DNA of 20,701 nt from Verrucomicrobiota bacterium (GTDB taxonomy: Bacteria; Verrucomicrobiota; Verrucomicrobiia; Opitutales; Opitutaceae). Positions 1 to 9,440 of this stretch are shown here, in pieces (the stretch's first letter is position 1; the number at the start of each line of letters is the position of its first letter). The stretch covers positions 1-20,701 of the forward strand of contig JAEWNN010000148.1 of NCBI GenBank assembly GCA_023457035.1, read 5' to 3'. Position numbers and translations under genes: made by a program. The notes under the pieces are model-generated. The model was not told the origin of the DNA. It saw only the letters and a program-made list of their open reading frames with translations, and searched no databases.

Positions 1-190
1 CGCCGGCCGCAAGATCGAAGCCGAGCGGATGAAACCGCGCCGCCTCCGCCAACGACTCCGGCCGCCGCGATGTACCCCAAACCTCGACACCCTCGGCACG
101 GAGCATCTCCGCGAACGCCCGCCCGAGTCCGCCGCCGGCGCCCGTGACAAGCACCGTGCGGATGCGGGGAGAAAGCGACGGGCGGGACAT
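1..190 (-). CDS. Short-chain dehydrogenase/reductase (SDR), N-terminal part only
   Basis: Only the first 63 codons lie in the window; the gene continues past base 1. The ATG is at 190-188. The start of a Rossmann fold is visible: a hydrophobic strand (VLVTGAGG) with the SDR glycine motif TGAGGGLG at residues 16-23, then a helix. A second strand ends in TSRRPE (40-45). The arginines there favour NADP(H) over NAD(H) in this family. The gene starts 33 bases after the ketosynthase stop on the same strand, so the two are probably co-transcribed. A FabG-like 3-ketoacyl reductase would fit that partner, but the catalytic Tyr-Lys region is outside the window, so substrate is unknown. Confidence 0.8.
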   Translation of the reverse strand, partial: MSRPSLSPRIRTVLVTGAGGGLGRAFAEMLRAEGVEVWGTSRRPESLAEAARFHPLGFDLAAG

Positions 191-223
191 GGAGGAGGTG
201 ACGGCAGGCGCGGCGGCCGCCGT

Positions 224-1483
224 TCAGGGCGCGCGCAGGACGAGACTGACGTTGGCGCCGCCGAAACCGCTGGCGTTGTTGAGCACCACCCGCGGCTGGG
301 CCGCCAGAGTTGTGCGCGGGAGATTCAGATCGGCGAACTTCGGGTCGACGGTGCGCAGCCCGCCGCAGCCGGGGATGAACCCGCCGCGGAGCGCGAGCGC
401 GCAAAGGCCGGTCTCCAGTGCCGTCGCCATCGAGAGACCGTGGCCCGTCAATCCCTTCGTGCTGCTCACCGCCACGCGGCCGACCTCGGCTCCGAAAACG
501 CTGCGGATCGCATGCACCTCGGAGGCGTCGCCGATCGGAGTGGAGGTGGCATGCGCGTTGATGTAGTCGACCTGCGCCGGCGTCAGCCCGGTCGCGCGCA
601 ACGCGCGCTGCATGGCGAGCGCGAGGCCCGCGCCCTCCGGGTGCGAGATGGCGACATTGTGGCCATCGGAGGCCTGGCCCCAGCCGGCGAGCTCGGCGTA
701 GGGCTTCGCTCCGCGGCGCGCCACCGCCTCCTCGCTCTCGAGCACGACAACCGCGGCGCCACCGGTCCCCACAAAGCCGTCGCGCGCCACGTCGAACGGC
801 CGCGAAGCCTGCGCGGGGTCGGTCGCCACGGAAAGGGCACGCATCCCCGCGAACGGCAGGATGGCGTCGGTGTTGCCGTCCTCCGCCCCGACCACGAACA
901 TCCGCTCCTGCCGCCCCGTGGCGATGTCGTCGTAGGCGAAGCCGAGCGCGTGCCCAGTCGAGGCGCAGGCCGAGGAGAAGCCGCAGGAGTGGCCGCGGAT
1001 CTTGAAGGCCGCCACGAGGTTGAAGTTCAGCGTGCCCGAGATCGAGGAGACGATCGCGACGGGCGGGCAGCGCATCACCCCGAGCTGGTGCATGCGATTG
1101 ATGTAGTGGCTGAGAACCATCGGCGAGCCCGCCGAGGCGCAGTACAGCCCGGTCTCCTCGTTCTGGAACTCGTCCGCCGCCAAGCCCGCGTCCTCGAGCG
1201 CCTGCAACATCGCGCAATGCGCGTAGAGACCGTGCGGCGCCATGCTGCGCAGCAGCTCGCGGCGGATCGTGTAGCGGGCGGGATAGGTCCAGTCCTCGGG
1301 TTCGACCGAATCGACCGCGAATTCCTTCACTGTGCCCATCACCTTCACCGGCACCTGCGGCTGCTGGAACGGCGGGTAGAGCTCGAACCCATGGCGCATC
1401 TCGCGCAGGCTGGTTTCCACGGCCGACTTGTCGTTGCCGATGCTGCTGACGAACCCGAGACCGGTGATGTAGACTTTCCGCAT
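224..1483 (-). CDS. Beta-ketoacyl-ACP synthase, FabB/FabF type (419 aa)
   Basis: This is a thiolase-fold condensing enzyme that would join malonyl-ACP to an acyl chain with loss of CO2. The full catalytic set is visible: Cys173 in FSSACAS, His311 in NAHATSTPIGD, Lys343 in STKG and His348 in LTGHG. The C-terminal glycine loop NNASGFGGANVSLV (402-415) is also present. Length is normal for the family (about 410-420). The open frame extends upstream to 1630, but family homology begins at MRKVYITGLGFVSSIG, so the ATG at 1483 is chosen. The wording around the active site (SSACA) is nearer FabB than FabF. The downstream SDR suggests a condensation/reduction pair, in ordinary type II fatty acid synthesis or in a dedicated pathway such as aryl polyenes; the sequence does not decide. 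Confidence 0.92.
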   Translation of the reverse strand: MRKVYITGLGFVSSIGNDKSAVETSLREMRHGFELYPPFQQPQVPVKVMGTVKEFAVDSVEPEDWTYPARYTIRRELLRSMAPHGLYAHCAMLQALEDAGLAADEFQNEETGLYCASAGSPMVLSHYINRMHQLGVMRCPPVAIVSSISGTLNFNLVAAFKIRGHSCGFSSACASTGHALGFAYDDIATGRQERMFVVGAEDGNTDAILPFAGMRALSVATDPAQASRPFDVARDGFVGTGGAAVVVLESEEAVARRGAKPYAELAGWGQASDGHNVAISHPEGAGLALAMQRALRATGLTPAQVDYINAHATSTPIGDASEVHAIRSVFGAEVGRVAVSSTKGLTGHGLSMATALETGLCALALRGGFIPGCGGLRTVDPKFADLNLPRTTLAAQPRVVLNNASGFGGANVSLVLRAP

Positions 1484-1653
1484 TGCAGAAGAGGACCATC
1501 GGCGACGAGGGCAGGTGCCATCCCCGACGAAAGAAAATCTAGGTTCCGGTTCCGCTCCGGCGCTGGCAACAGGAAAGACCGGGTCTCGGGAACCGGCCAG
1601 GATCGCGCGACCGCGCAGTTGAGTCACCACCGGATCCGGGCGATGGTGGCACC

Positions 1654-2829
1654 ATGTCTCCCTGCGGCACTTCCCTCCTTCCGATTTCCGCTGGCCACCT
1701 GGTCGCCGCGATGGAGGGGCTCGCGGGACTCGGCCCGGGGGCCGAACACTGGGCGAAGATCGCCGGCGTGCTGCTGGTGCTCCTCGCCCTGCTGGTCGCC
1801 ACCTGGTTCTACCGCCGGCTGGCCCTGCGCCTCCACCATGCCGAACGTGAGATCCAGGGCCTGCTGGAGTCCGCCCCGTTTGCGATCGCCGTCACCCAGC
1901 GCACCTCCGGCCGCCTGCTTTTCGCCAACCGCCGCGCCATCACCGTCCTCGGGCTGCCCCCCGCCGGCTATGCGTCACTCTGCATCCCCTACGCAGACGG
2001 CGCGGTTGCGCGGGAGAAGCTCCTGGCCCGTCTGGCCCGCGAGGGCGCCGTGCTGGACAAGGAGATGGAGCTCCTCGGCTACGACGGCCGGCGTTTTCCG
2101 GTGCTCGGCTCGGTCGTCCCGATCGCCTACGCCGGCCAGCCGGCGCTCATCGGCGCATTCCAGGACATCTCGGACCTGAAGGCGACCGAGCTCAAGGTGC
2201 GCTCGAGTGAGATGCGACTGCGCGCGCTCTTCGAAACCGTGCCCGACGGCATCGTGGTTCTCGACCGGGGAGGACACGTCCGCCAGGCCTCGGAATCCTG
2301 CGCCACGCTCCTCGGCCTCGCCGATCTCGACGCACAAGAGGGCCGCCCCGTGCTCGACTTCGTCGCCGAGGAGGATCGGCCGCGCGCCCGCGAACTGCTC
2401 GACCGCCTGATCGCGGGCCAGCCCAACGACCCCACCGCCTTCCGCATCCAGCGATTGGATGGCACCGCGCTATGGGTGGAGCCCCGCGGCGTGAACCTCA
2501 CGGATCCGGTCACCAACCAGCCGTTCACCATCCTCGTCCTGCGCAACATCACCAAGCGGCGCGAAGCCCAGGAGCAACTCGCCGAACAGGTCGTCAAACT
2601 CAAGGACGCGCTCGACCGCATCGCCCACCTGCAAAACGCGATCGTCAGCGTGTGCGCCTGGACCAAGCGCGTGAAGATCGACGGTCGCTGGATTCCCATC
2701 GATCACTACCTCGCCCAACACCTCGGGCTGAAGATCTCCCACGGCATCTCCGAGGAGGGGCTGGCCATGCTCGGCGCGCCCCCGGAACCGGAGGCCCCCA
2801 CGCCGGGCACCACGGAGAGGCAACCGTAG
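1654..2829 (+). CDS. Membrane-anchored double-PAS sensory protein with degenerate C-terminal module (391 aa)
   Basis: One transmembrane helix (about residues 33-53) is followed by a short linker and two PAS domains, about 66-175 and 185-300. Each ends in a typical PAS/PAC tail (IGAFQDISDLK, ILVLRNITKRRE). A short coiled coil follows (about 300-328). No kinase, GGDEF, EAL, phosphatase or DNA-binding domain is present. The C-terminus (about 328-372) resembles a small module seen after PAS domains that normally carries CxxC pairs and an SHGIC motif. Here SHGIS (362-366) is kept and only Cys334 of the four cysteines remains (VCAWTK). It probably senses a signal and acts through partners. An alternative start is Met20 at 1711. 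It diverges from the ketosynthase and converges on the GH3 gene. Confidence 0.85.
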   Translation: MSPCGTSLLPISAGHLVAAMEGLAGLGPGAEHWAKIAGVLLVLLALLVATWFYRRLALRLHHAEREIQGLLESAPFAIAVTQRTSGRLLFANRRAITVLGLPPAGYASLCIPYADGAVAREKLLARLAREGAVLDKEMELLGYDGRRFPVLGSVVPIAYAGQPALIGAFQDISDLKATELKVRSSEMRLRALFETVPDGIVVLDRGGHVRQASESCATLLGLADLDAQEGRPVLDFVAEEDRPRARELLDRLIAGQPNDPTAFRIQRLDGTALWVEPRGVNLTDPVTNQPFTILVLRNITKRREAQEQLAEQVVKLKDALDRIAHLQNAIVSVCAWTKRVKIDGRWIPIDHYLAQHLGLKISHGISEEGLAMLGAPPEPEAPTPGTTERQP

Positions 2830-2843
2830 GGAGCGCTGAAGCG

Positions 2844-2864
2844 GGTCCGGTCTCCGACCGGACC
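2844..2864. terminator. Perfect 9-bp hairpin, possible bidirectional terminator or dispersed palindrome
   Basis: Arms GGTCCGGTC (2844-2852) and GACCGGACC (2856-2864) pair perfectly around a 3-base loop. A further 6-bp outer pairing (GAAGCG at 2838-2843 with CGCTTC at 2874-2879) is possible. It lies 15 bases after the PAS gene stop, between converging genes, so termination is a natural role, but no T-tract follows. Confidence 0.6.
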
Positions 2865-2889
2865 AGTCCGGGGCGCTTCCCGATCAGCC

Positions 2890-2910
2890 GGGCCAGTCGA
2901 AGACTGGCCC
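2890..2910. terminator. Second perfect 9-bp hairpin in tandem, possible terminator or dispersed palindrome
   Basis: Arms GGGCCAGTC (2890-2898) and GACTGGCCC (2902-2910) pair perfectly around the loop GAA. It lies 7 bases beyond the GH3 stop codon and 25 bases after the first hairpin. The two have the same size and loop length but different arm sequences. No T-tract is present. Confidence 0.6.
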
Positions 2911-2917
2911 TACACGC

Positions 2918-5182
2918 TCACTCCGCCCGCAGCGTCGCCTTCAGCAGTTCGCGATCGCGCGACGACGGGCCGACCAGCACCTCGAACTCGCCGGGCTCGA
3001 CCACGCTGCGCCCCTCGGCATCCACGATCTGGAACGCCTCGTACGGCAGCGCGACCGGCACCGTCTTCTTCTCGCCGGGCTCGAGGTGCACGCGGGCGAA
3101 GCCCTTCAGCGCCTTGTTCACCCAGGTGACCGAGGTGACGACGTCGCTCACGTAGACCTGCACGATCTCGTCGCCGGCGCGGGCGCCGGTGTTCTCGACG
3201 TCCACCGTCACCGTCACCGCGGCGCCGCGCGCCAGGGTGGCGGAGGCGAGCCGGAGATTCGAATACCGGTAGCTCGTGTAGCTCAGGCCGTGACCGAAGG
3301 GGAAGAGCGGCTCCTGCGTGAGGTCCGCGTAGCGGTCGCCGTGCTGGCCGCGCACCTGGCTGTAGAACACCGGTTGCTGGCCCACGTGCACCGGGATCGA
3401 GATCGTGAGCTTGGCCGACGGATTCAGCTGGCCGAACACCGCCTCCGCGATGGCGCGACCGCCTTCCATCCCGGGGTTGAATCCCTCGAGGATCGCCGCC
3501 GCGCGTTTCGCGGAGCGCGGGAGCACCAGCGGCTTGCTGTTCACGAGCACCACGATCAGCGGCTTGCCGGTCTTCTCCAGCGCGTCGAGCAGCGCCACCT
3601 GTCCGCCCTGGAGTTCGAGCGTGGCCGTGCTCTGCCCTTCGCCGATGAACTTCAGATGGTCGCCCACGACGGCGACCACGACATCGCTCGCCTGCGCCGC
3701 CGCGACCGCCGCCGGAATCCCCGCCTCGTCGTCGTCGGTGATCGTGCAACCGCGCTCGTGCCGCACCATGCAGCCCTTCGGCGCCAATGCACGAATACCA
3801 TCGAGCACAGTCGTCACCTTCTCGCGCGGTTGCGTGCCGGCCTCGGGCGGGTGCTGCGAGGCGCCGAGCGTCCAGTCGCCGAGCTGCTGCACCGCGTCGT
3901 CGGCATTGGGGCCGACCACGGCGATGGATCTCACCTTCGCCGGATCGAGCGGGAGCAGCCCGTTGTTCTGCAGCAGCACGAGGCTCTGCCGCGAGGCCTC
4001 GAGGTTGATCGCCCGATGGTCGGGGCGCGCGATCTCGGCGGCGGCGCGGGCGAGGTCGGCGCGCCGCGGGTTCTCGAACAGGCCCATGCGGAACTTCAGC
4101 GCGAGGAAGCGCGCGCACGGCGCGTCGATCTCGGATTCCTTGAGCCGGCCGCTGCGCACCGCCTCGATGGCGCCCTCGTAGAACTGCGGGGTCGTCATCA
4201 TGATGTCGTTGCCGGCACGCAGCGCCACGATCGCCGCGTCGGCGTAGGTGGCGCAGACCTTCTGCTCGTGGACGAGCCGGCCGACGTTGTCCCAGTCGGT
4301 CACCAGGACGCCGCGGAAGCCCCATTCGTCCTTGAGCACCTCGGTGAGCAGCCAGCGGTTGGCGGTCGAGGGCACGCCGTCCATCGACTGGTAGCCGGTC
4401 ATGAACGTCATCGCCCCGGCGCGCACGGCGCGCTCGAACGGCGGCAGGAAATAGCTCCGCAGCTTGCGGCGGGAGATGTCGGCCTCGGAGGCGTCGCGCC
4501 CGCCCTGCGTCTCGGAGTAGCCGGCGTAGTGTTTGGCGGTGGCGAGCACGGCGGTCGGGTCGTCGAGCCCCTGGCCCTGATAGCCGCGGATGAGCGCGGC
4601 GCCGAATTCACCGATCAGGTACGGATCCTCGCCGAAGGTCTCCCCGGTGCGCCCCCAGCGCAAATCGCGGGTGAGGCAGAGGACCGGCGAGAACGTCCAG
4701 TGGATGCCCGTCGGCGTCATCTCCGCGGCGGTCACCCGACCGACCTGCTCGAGCAGTTCCGGGCTCCAGCTCGTGGCGAGCGCGAGCTGGGTCGGGAAGA
4801 TCGTGGCGCCCTTCCAGAACGAGTGGCCGTGGATGCCGTCCTCGCCCACCAGCAGCGGGATGCCGAGGCGGTTCTTCGCCGCCAGATCCTGCGCCCGGTT
4901 GATCTTCTCGCCGAGGATATGGAGCACCGAGCCGGGCTGGCGGGTGTTGATGAACGACAGGTCCTCGTCGCGCGCATCCACCATCATGAGCTGCCCGACC
5001 TTCTCCTCGAGCGTCATGCGGCCGAGCAGGTCGGCGACCCGTTCTTCGATCGGGAGGGCGGGATTGCGGTAGGCGGGGGCGGGCATGGGGGCGGCAGGAG
5101 GTTGGCTGTGGGAGGGAGACACGACGGCGGCAGCGACTAGGGCGAGTCCTGCCAACCGGGACAAGGGGCGAAAGCACGGCAT
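2918..5182 (-). CDS. Exported glycoside hydrolase family 3 beta-glycosidase (754 aa)
   Basis: This retaining exo-beta-glycosidase removes sugars from the non-reducing end of oligosaccharides, probably as a beta-glucosidase; xylosidase activity cannot be excluded. The N-terminus from the ATG at 5182 is a Sec signal peptide (hydrophobic about 8-22, cleavage plausible near SHS-QP, 24-28), so that start is chosen over one 13 codons upstream. The (beta/alpha)8 domain carries the KHYAGY motif (217-222) and the nucleophile Asp296 in LVTDWDN. The second alpha/beta domain carries IGEGQ with Glu515, the probable acid/base. A fibronectin III-like domain (about 655-750) closes the protein. Length and domain order match BglX-type enzymes. 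It would act in the periplasm or outside the cell. No transporter or other glycosidase gene lies beside it. Confidence 0.93.
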   Translation of the reverse strand: MPCFRPLSRLAGLALVAAAVVSPSHSQPPAAPMPAPAYRNPALPIEERVADLLGRMTLEEKVGQLMMVDARDEDLSFINTRQPGSVLHILGEKINRAQDLAAKNRLGIPLLVGEDGIHGHSFWKGATIFPTQLALATSWSPELLEQVGRVTAAEMTPTGIHWTFSPVLCLTRDLRWGRTGETFGEDPYLIGEFGAALIRGYQGQGLDDPTAVLATAKHYAGYSETQGGRDASEADISRRKLRSYFLPPFERAVRAGAMTFMTGYQSMDGVPSTANRWLLTEVLKDEWGFRGVLVTDWDNVGRLVHEQKVCATYADAAIVALRAGNDIMMTTPQFYEGAIEAVRSGRLKESEIDAPCARFLALKFRMGLFENPRRADLARAAAEIARPDHRAINLEASRQSLVLLQNNGLLPLDPAKVRSIAVVGPNADDAVQQLGDWTLGASQHPPEAGTQPREKVTTVLDGIRALAPKGCMVRHERGCTITDDDEAGIPAAVAAAQASDVVVAVVGDHLKFIGEGQSTATLELQGGQVALLDALEKTGKPLIVVLVNSKPLVLPRSAKRAAAILEGFNPGMEGGRAIAEAVFGQLNPSAKLTISIPVHVGQQPVFYSQVRGQHGDRYADLTQEPLFPFGHGLSYTSYRYSNLRLASATLARGAAVTVTVDVENTGARAGDEIVQVYVSDVVTSVTWVNKALKGFARVHLEPGEKKTVPVALPYEAFQIVDAEGRSVVEPGEFEVLVGPSSRDRELLKATLRAE

Positions 5183-5265
5183 GGTGGCGCCGAGGTTGGC
5201 GCCAGCCGGCGGCCCGGCCAAGTGCGAACAACCGGTGATTCCGTTTCGACCGGTCCGGAATGCGT

Positions 5266-5294
5266 TTGCCGCTCCCCTACGCGCCGCCTACCGT
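5266..5294 (+). promoter_or_regulatory. Possible promoter for the phasin-like gene
   Basis: TTGCCG (5266-5271) and TACCGT (5289-5294) are spaced by 17 bases, like sigma-70 -35 and -10 elements. The ATG at 5304 follows only 9 bases after the -10-like hexamer, which would make the mRNA leaderless or nearly so. Both hexamers are imperfect, so this is suggestive only. Confidence 0.35.
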
Positions 5295-5303
5295 GCCGCC
5301 GCC

Positions 5304-5621
5304 ATGATCGATCTCATCAAGAAAACCATCCTCGCCGGCATCGGCGCCACCATCGTCACCAAGGAGAAGATCGAGGTCGTGATGCAGGACCTCGTCAAAC
5401 AGGGCAAAGTCTCGACCGACGAAGCCAAGGCCCTCGCCGCCAAGCTCGCCGAGGAGGGCCGCAAGGAGTGGGAGTCCTCCAGCAAGGACCTCGCCGAGCG
5501 CATCCGCGAACTCCTCGCCAAGGCCGACTTCGCCCACAAGTCCGAGCTCGCCCAGCTCGAGCGCCGTATCCAGCTCCTCGAGGAGAAGGTCGAGGCGACC
5601 TTCAAGCTCCCGACAAACTGA
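5304..5621 (+). CDS. Phasin-family-like coiled-coil protein (105 aa)
   Basis: A short, highly charged helical protein. It has a hydrophobic N-terminal helix (MIDLIKKTILAGIGATIV, 1-18), then a segment typical of small phasin-related proteins, with a VKQGKVS turn and alternating Ala/Lys/Glu. A C-terminal coiled coil spans about 78-98 (LAQLERRIQLLEEKVEA). Phasins coat polyhydroxyalkanoate granules, but this subgroup is also common in organisms without known PHA, and no PHA synthase is in the window. The granule role is therefore unproven. The gene stands alone: it diverges from the GH3 gene and is followed by a strong intrinsic terminator that separates it from the UbiB-like gene. The ATG at 5304 is chosen because upstream in-frame sequence is low-complexity and GC-driven. 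Confidence 0.8.
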   Translation: MIDLIKKTILAGIGATIVTKEKIEVVMQDLVKQGKVSTDEAKALAAKLAEEGRKEWESSSKDLAERIRELLAKADFAHKSELAQLERRIQLLEEKVEATFKLPTN

Positions 5622-5642
5622 GGCCACGCCGCCCGCCTGCGC

Positions 5643-5672
5643 CCCGCCGGCCCGCCGCCGGCGGGTCTTTTG
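5643..5672 (+). terminator. Rho-independent terminator of the phasin-like gene
   Basis: A perfect 9-bp stem (CCCGCCGGC at 5643-5651, GCCGGCGGG at 5657-5665) with a 5-base loop is followed directly by TCTTTTG. It sits 21 bases after the stop codon. It is the only hairpin with a clear T-tract that I found in the window. Confidence 0.88.
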
Positions 5673-5819
5673 TCCTCCCCCCCCTCGGCGCCACCCGCGC
5701 CGCCCCTTCTCCCTTCGAGACGATCGCCAACCGCACGTTCGTGTGCCCCGCGGTCCGGCCCGGTCCACACCACGCCCCGTCTCCCACCGCCCACGGCCCA
5801 CCGCCCTCTGCTCCCCGGC

Positions 5820-7478
<1,659 letters not shown>

Positions 7479-7510
7479 CCCCGCCGCTCTTCTCCGGACT
7501 TCTTTCCGCC

Positions 7511-9355
7511 GTGGCCCCGAAGACCCGCAAGCTCCCGCCGCAACCGCTGCACCCCGACGACTGGCCCACGCTGGTCCGGCCCGGCAGCCGCGTCTTCCTC
7601 GGCTCCTACGCCGCCGCCCCGCTCGCCCTCGTCGACTCCCTGCTCGGCCAGCACAAGAAACTGGACGACATCGAGCTCGTCCATCTGCTCACCCTCGGCG
7701 CCGCCCCCTGGGTCGAGGAGAAGTACCACGGCCACCTCAACGCCAACGCCCTCTACCTCGGCGCCGCCGTCCAGCAGGCGCTCGCCGCCGGCCGCGCCGA
7801 CTACACCCCCGCCTACGCCTTCGAGATCCCCTCGCTCTTCCGCCAGCGTATCCTCGCCCTCGACCTCGCCCTCGTCCAGGTCACCCCGCCCGACAAGTCC
7901 GGCCGCTGCTCGCTCGGCGTCTCCTGCGACATCACCCGCGCCGCCGTCGACACCGCCCCGCTCGTCGTCGCCCAGGTCAATCCCCGCCTGCCCCGCACCG
8001 CCGGCGAGACCCGCGTCGACTGGAACCGTTTCGCGGCCTTCCTCGAGGCCCCGGCCGAACTGCCCGAGACCCCCACGCCCGCCCCCGACGAGATCGACGA
8101 ACGCATCGCCGCCCATGTCGCCCTCCTCGTCGAGAACGAGAGCACGCTGCGCATCGGCACCACCGCCCCCGCCACCGCCATCGCCGCCGCCCTGCGCCAC
8201 CACGAGCACCTCGGTATCCACTCCGATCGGCTCGGCTCCGCCCTGCTCGAACTCCTCGAGTCCGGCGCCGTCACCAACAAGCGCAAGGGCCAGCACGCCG
8301 GCGAGTCCGTCGTCGCCTACGCCGTCGGCACCCGCCACCTCTACGACTACGTCGACGGCAACAAGAAGGTCCTCTTCCGCCCCAGCGACTACGTCAACCA
8401 CCCGGCCACCATCGCGCTCAACCGCCGCATGGTCGCCATCGCCGGCGCCCAGCAGGTCGACCTCACCGGCCAGGTCGTCGACGATTCCATCGGCCACAAG
8501 TTCATCGGCGGTTTCGGCGGCCAGACCGACTTTCTGCGCGGTGCGGCCCTCTGCCCCGACGGCCGCCCGATCGTCGCCCTGCGCAGCACCGCGGCCGACG
8601 GCTCCTCGCGCATCGTCACCGAGCTGGCCGCCGGCTCCGGCATCGTCGCCTCCCGCGGCGATGTCCACTATGTGGTGACCGAGTACGGCACCGCCACGCT
8701 GCGCGGCCGCAGCATCCGCGAACGCGCTCTCGAGCTCGTCCAGATCGCGCACCCCGACCACCGCGCCGACCTGCTGGCCGTCGCCAAGGCCCGCCGCTGG
8801 GTCCCGGTGTACGAGAAGCTCGCCGCCGCGCCGCCGCGCAGCCCCGCCGGCCTCGCCCCCATCAAGCTCGTGCTCAACAAGGAGCCCTACGTCCTGCGTC
8901 CGCTCCAGCCCTCCGACGAGCGCCGCATGCAGGAGTTCTTCTATTCCCACACGCAGGAGACCATCGAGTCGCGCTACGGCTACATGATGAGCCGCATGAG
9001 CCGCGAGCGCGCCTACGAGTTGGTCAATGTCGACCAGTCGCGCGATCTCGCCCTCGTCATCCTCGAGGTGCAGGGCCCGCGCGAAGTGCTGCACGCCGTC
9101 GGCCGCTACTACCTCGATGCCGGCGGCAAGCGCGCCGAGGTCGCCTTCGTCACCCGCGAGACCAAGCGCCGCTGCGGCATGGCCCGCATCCTCTTCGACC
9201 GCCTGCGCGCCGAGGCGAAGAAACGCGGGCTCGCCGCGCTCCACGCCCAGGTCGCCCCGGAAAACACGGCCATGCTCGGACTGTTCCAGCGTTACCCGCA
9301 CAAGCTCTCCCGCATCCCCGGCACCACGGCCGTCCACGTCGACATGCCGCTGTAA
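7511..9355 (+). CDS. Acetyl-CoA hydrolase/CoA-transferase fused to a GNAT acetyltransferase domain (614 aa)
   Basis: Residues about 5-440 form the two halves of the acetyl-CoA hydrolase / 4-hydroxybutyrate CoA-transferase family, with GGFGGQTDFLRGA (333-345) and VVTEYGTATLRG (388-399). Residues about 455-614 form a GNAT domain, with its acetyl-CoA loop around RRCGMARILFDRL (553-565). This fusion is a known family architecture. By eye, the segment GIHSD (235-239) aligns with the GIHTE stretch that holds the catalytic glutamate in relatives, so Asp239 replaces Glu (see findings). The start is the GTG at 7511; no ATG gives a full N-terminus. It follows the UbiB-like gene closely on the same strand. 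The substrate acyl group is unknown; the GNAT part could acetylate a protein or a small molecule. Confidence 0.9.
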   Translation: MAPKTRKLPPQPLHPDDWPTLVRPGSRVFLGSYAAAPLALVDSLLGQHKKLDDIELVHLLTLGAAPWVEEKYHGHLNANALYLGAAVQQALAAGRADYTPAYAFEIPSLFRQRILALDLALVQVTPPDKSGRCSLGVSCDITRAAVDTAPLVVAQVNPRLPRTAGETRVDWNRFAAFLEAPAELPETPTPAPDEIDERIAAHVALLVENESTLRIGTTAPATAIAAALRHHEHLGIHSDRLGSALLELLESGAVTNKRKGQHAGESVVAYAVGTRHLYDYVDGNKKVLFRPSDYVNHPATIALNRRMVAIAGAQQVDLTGQVVDDSIGHKFIGGFGGQTDFLRGAALCPDGRPIVALRSTAADGSSRIVTELAAGSGIVASRGDVHYVVTEYGTATLRGRSIRERALELVQIAHPDHRADLLAVAKARRWVPVYEKLAAAPPRSPAGLAPIKLVLNKEPYVLRPLQPSDERRMQEFFYSHTQETIESRYGYMMSRMSRERAYELVNVDQSRDLALVILEVQGPREVLHAVGRYYLDAGGKRAEVAFVTRETKRRCGMARILFDRLRAEAKKRGLAALHAQVAPENTAMLGLFQRYPHKLSRIPGTTAVHVDMPL

Positions 9356-9440
9356 CCGATCGCTGGTGGCGCTGGCCGCGGCGGTCCCTCCGCACCGCGG
9401 ATCTCGGCGCCGCCCGCGGCGGAGCCGGCGCCGGCCCGCC

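Noticed and set aside
191..201. GGAGGAGGTGA, a perfect Shine-Dalgarno-like string on the plus strand
   Set aside because: No plus-strand start codon or credible gene follows. On the minus strand it reads as an anti-SD-like TCACCTCCTCC just before the SDR start, most likely coincidence.
29..2179. A long plus-strand open frame across the SDR and ketosynthase region
   Set aside because: It runs antisense to two well-supported genes and then out of frame into the PAS gene; low-complexity Arg-rich translation.
3086..5140. A long plus-strand open frame opposite the GH3 gene
   Set aside because: Arg/His/Gly-rich with no recognisable motifs; the minus strand encodes a full GH3 enzyme with signal peptide and catalytic residues.
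9356..9440. Possible hairpin between the converging GNAT-fusion and Aas-like genes (CGGCGCC ... GGCGCCG)
   Set aside because: The stem is short, interrupted and has no T-tract; in such GC-rich sequence it is not distinguishable from chance.
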